Part shown: one piece after another, positions 14,969-15,057 of the stretch | Numbering within the stretch: position 1 is the first letter of the stretch | Layout of the letters: each line of letters begins with the position of its first letter | From: Bacillota bacterium | GTDB lineage: Bacteria > Bacillota > Clostridia > Peptostreptococcales > Anaerovoracaceae | Direction: 5' to 3' | Length of the DNA: 15,057 bases | Assembly: GCA_019420525.1 (NCBI GenBank) | Contig: JAHZHA010000011.1 | Location: 1-15,057 of the forward strand | Notes under the pieces: model-generated | Seen by the model: only the letters and a program-made list of their open reading frames with translations | Database searches by the model: none | Told to the model about the DNA's origin: nothing | Made by a program: the position numbers and the translations under genes

Positions 14969-15057
14969 ATGTCAAAGCTTTTGATTGTAGACGACGAAGC
15001 AAACATCAGAGAAGTCGTCCGTGAATACGCCGAATTCAGCGGTTACGATGTGGAAGA
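14969..15057 (+). CDS. Response regulator, receiver domain N-terminus (cut by window edge)
   Basis: The first 29 codons read MSKLLIVDDEANIREVV followed by REYAEFSGYDVE, a typical receiver-domain start with the acidic pair D8/D9 that binds Mg2+ near the phosphorylation site. The phosphoacceptor Asp and any output domain are beyond the window; an OmpR-type winged-helix output is likely from similarity in style only. AAAGGA lies about 14 bp before the ATG, rather far. An in-frame GTG at 14957 is an alternative but is too close to that SD. It is transcribed divergently from carD and is the only plus-strand gene seen. Confidence 0.85.
   Translation, partial: MSKLLIVDDEANIREVVREYAEFSGYDVE

Overview
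The window is a core-genome segment of an anaerobic Gram-positive bacterium, most likely a member of the Clostridia. The evidence is the gene order CarD, PIN/TRAM protein, IspDF, ProS, CysS, Mini-RNase III, RlmB, SigH, tRNA-Thr, EF-Tu, together with strong AGGAGG ribosome sites, canonical sigma-A promoters and a sporulation-type sigma-H factor. Base composition is moderate. I cannot name genus or species from sequence alone. Almost every gene lies on the minus strand, so transcription runs from right to left; only the response regulator at the right edge is on the plus strand.

Layout in the direction of transcription. At 14744-14968 a divergent control region separates a plus-strand OmpR-type response regulator (cut by the window edge) from carD. 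It holds two tandem sigma-A promoters for carD, a perfect 27-bp inverted repeat over the carD -10/start/SD region, and 11-bp-spaced repeats upstream of the regulator. The first minus-strand unit is carD, yacL-like PIN/TRAM gene, ispDF, proS and a cyclophilin, ending at a hairpin terminator at 9311-9353. The second starts at a sigma-A promoter at 9235-9263 and runs cysS, AI-2E-family membrane protein, malic enzyme, fumC, mrnC, thyA, folA, rlmB, sigH, with small gaps or 4-bp ATGA/GTGA overlaps. The third starts at a sigma-A promoter at 213-241 and reads tRNA-Thr(GGU) and then tuf, which leaves the window at its left edge.

Functionally the segment serves gene expression (CarD, SigH, ProS, CysS, tRNA-Thr, EF-Tu, Mini-RNase III and RlmB for 23S rRNA, a PIN/TRAM protein), isoprenoid precursor synthesis (IspDF), thymidylate and folate recycling (ThyA with DHFR) and C4-acid metabolism (malate to pyruvate, malate to fumarate).

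I found no transposon, phage, CRISPR array, toxin-antitoxin or defence system, and no evidence for a wholly new system. The points most worth checking are non-coding: the palindrome at carD and the repeat array at the response regulator. Next are the atypical active-site neighbourhoods of ThyA and DHFR, and the metabolic genes inserted between cysS and mrnC.
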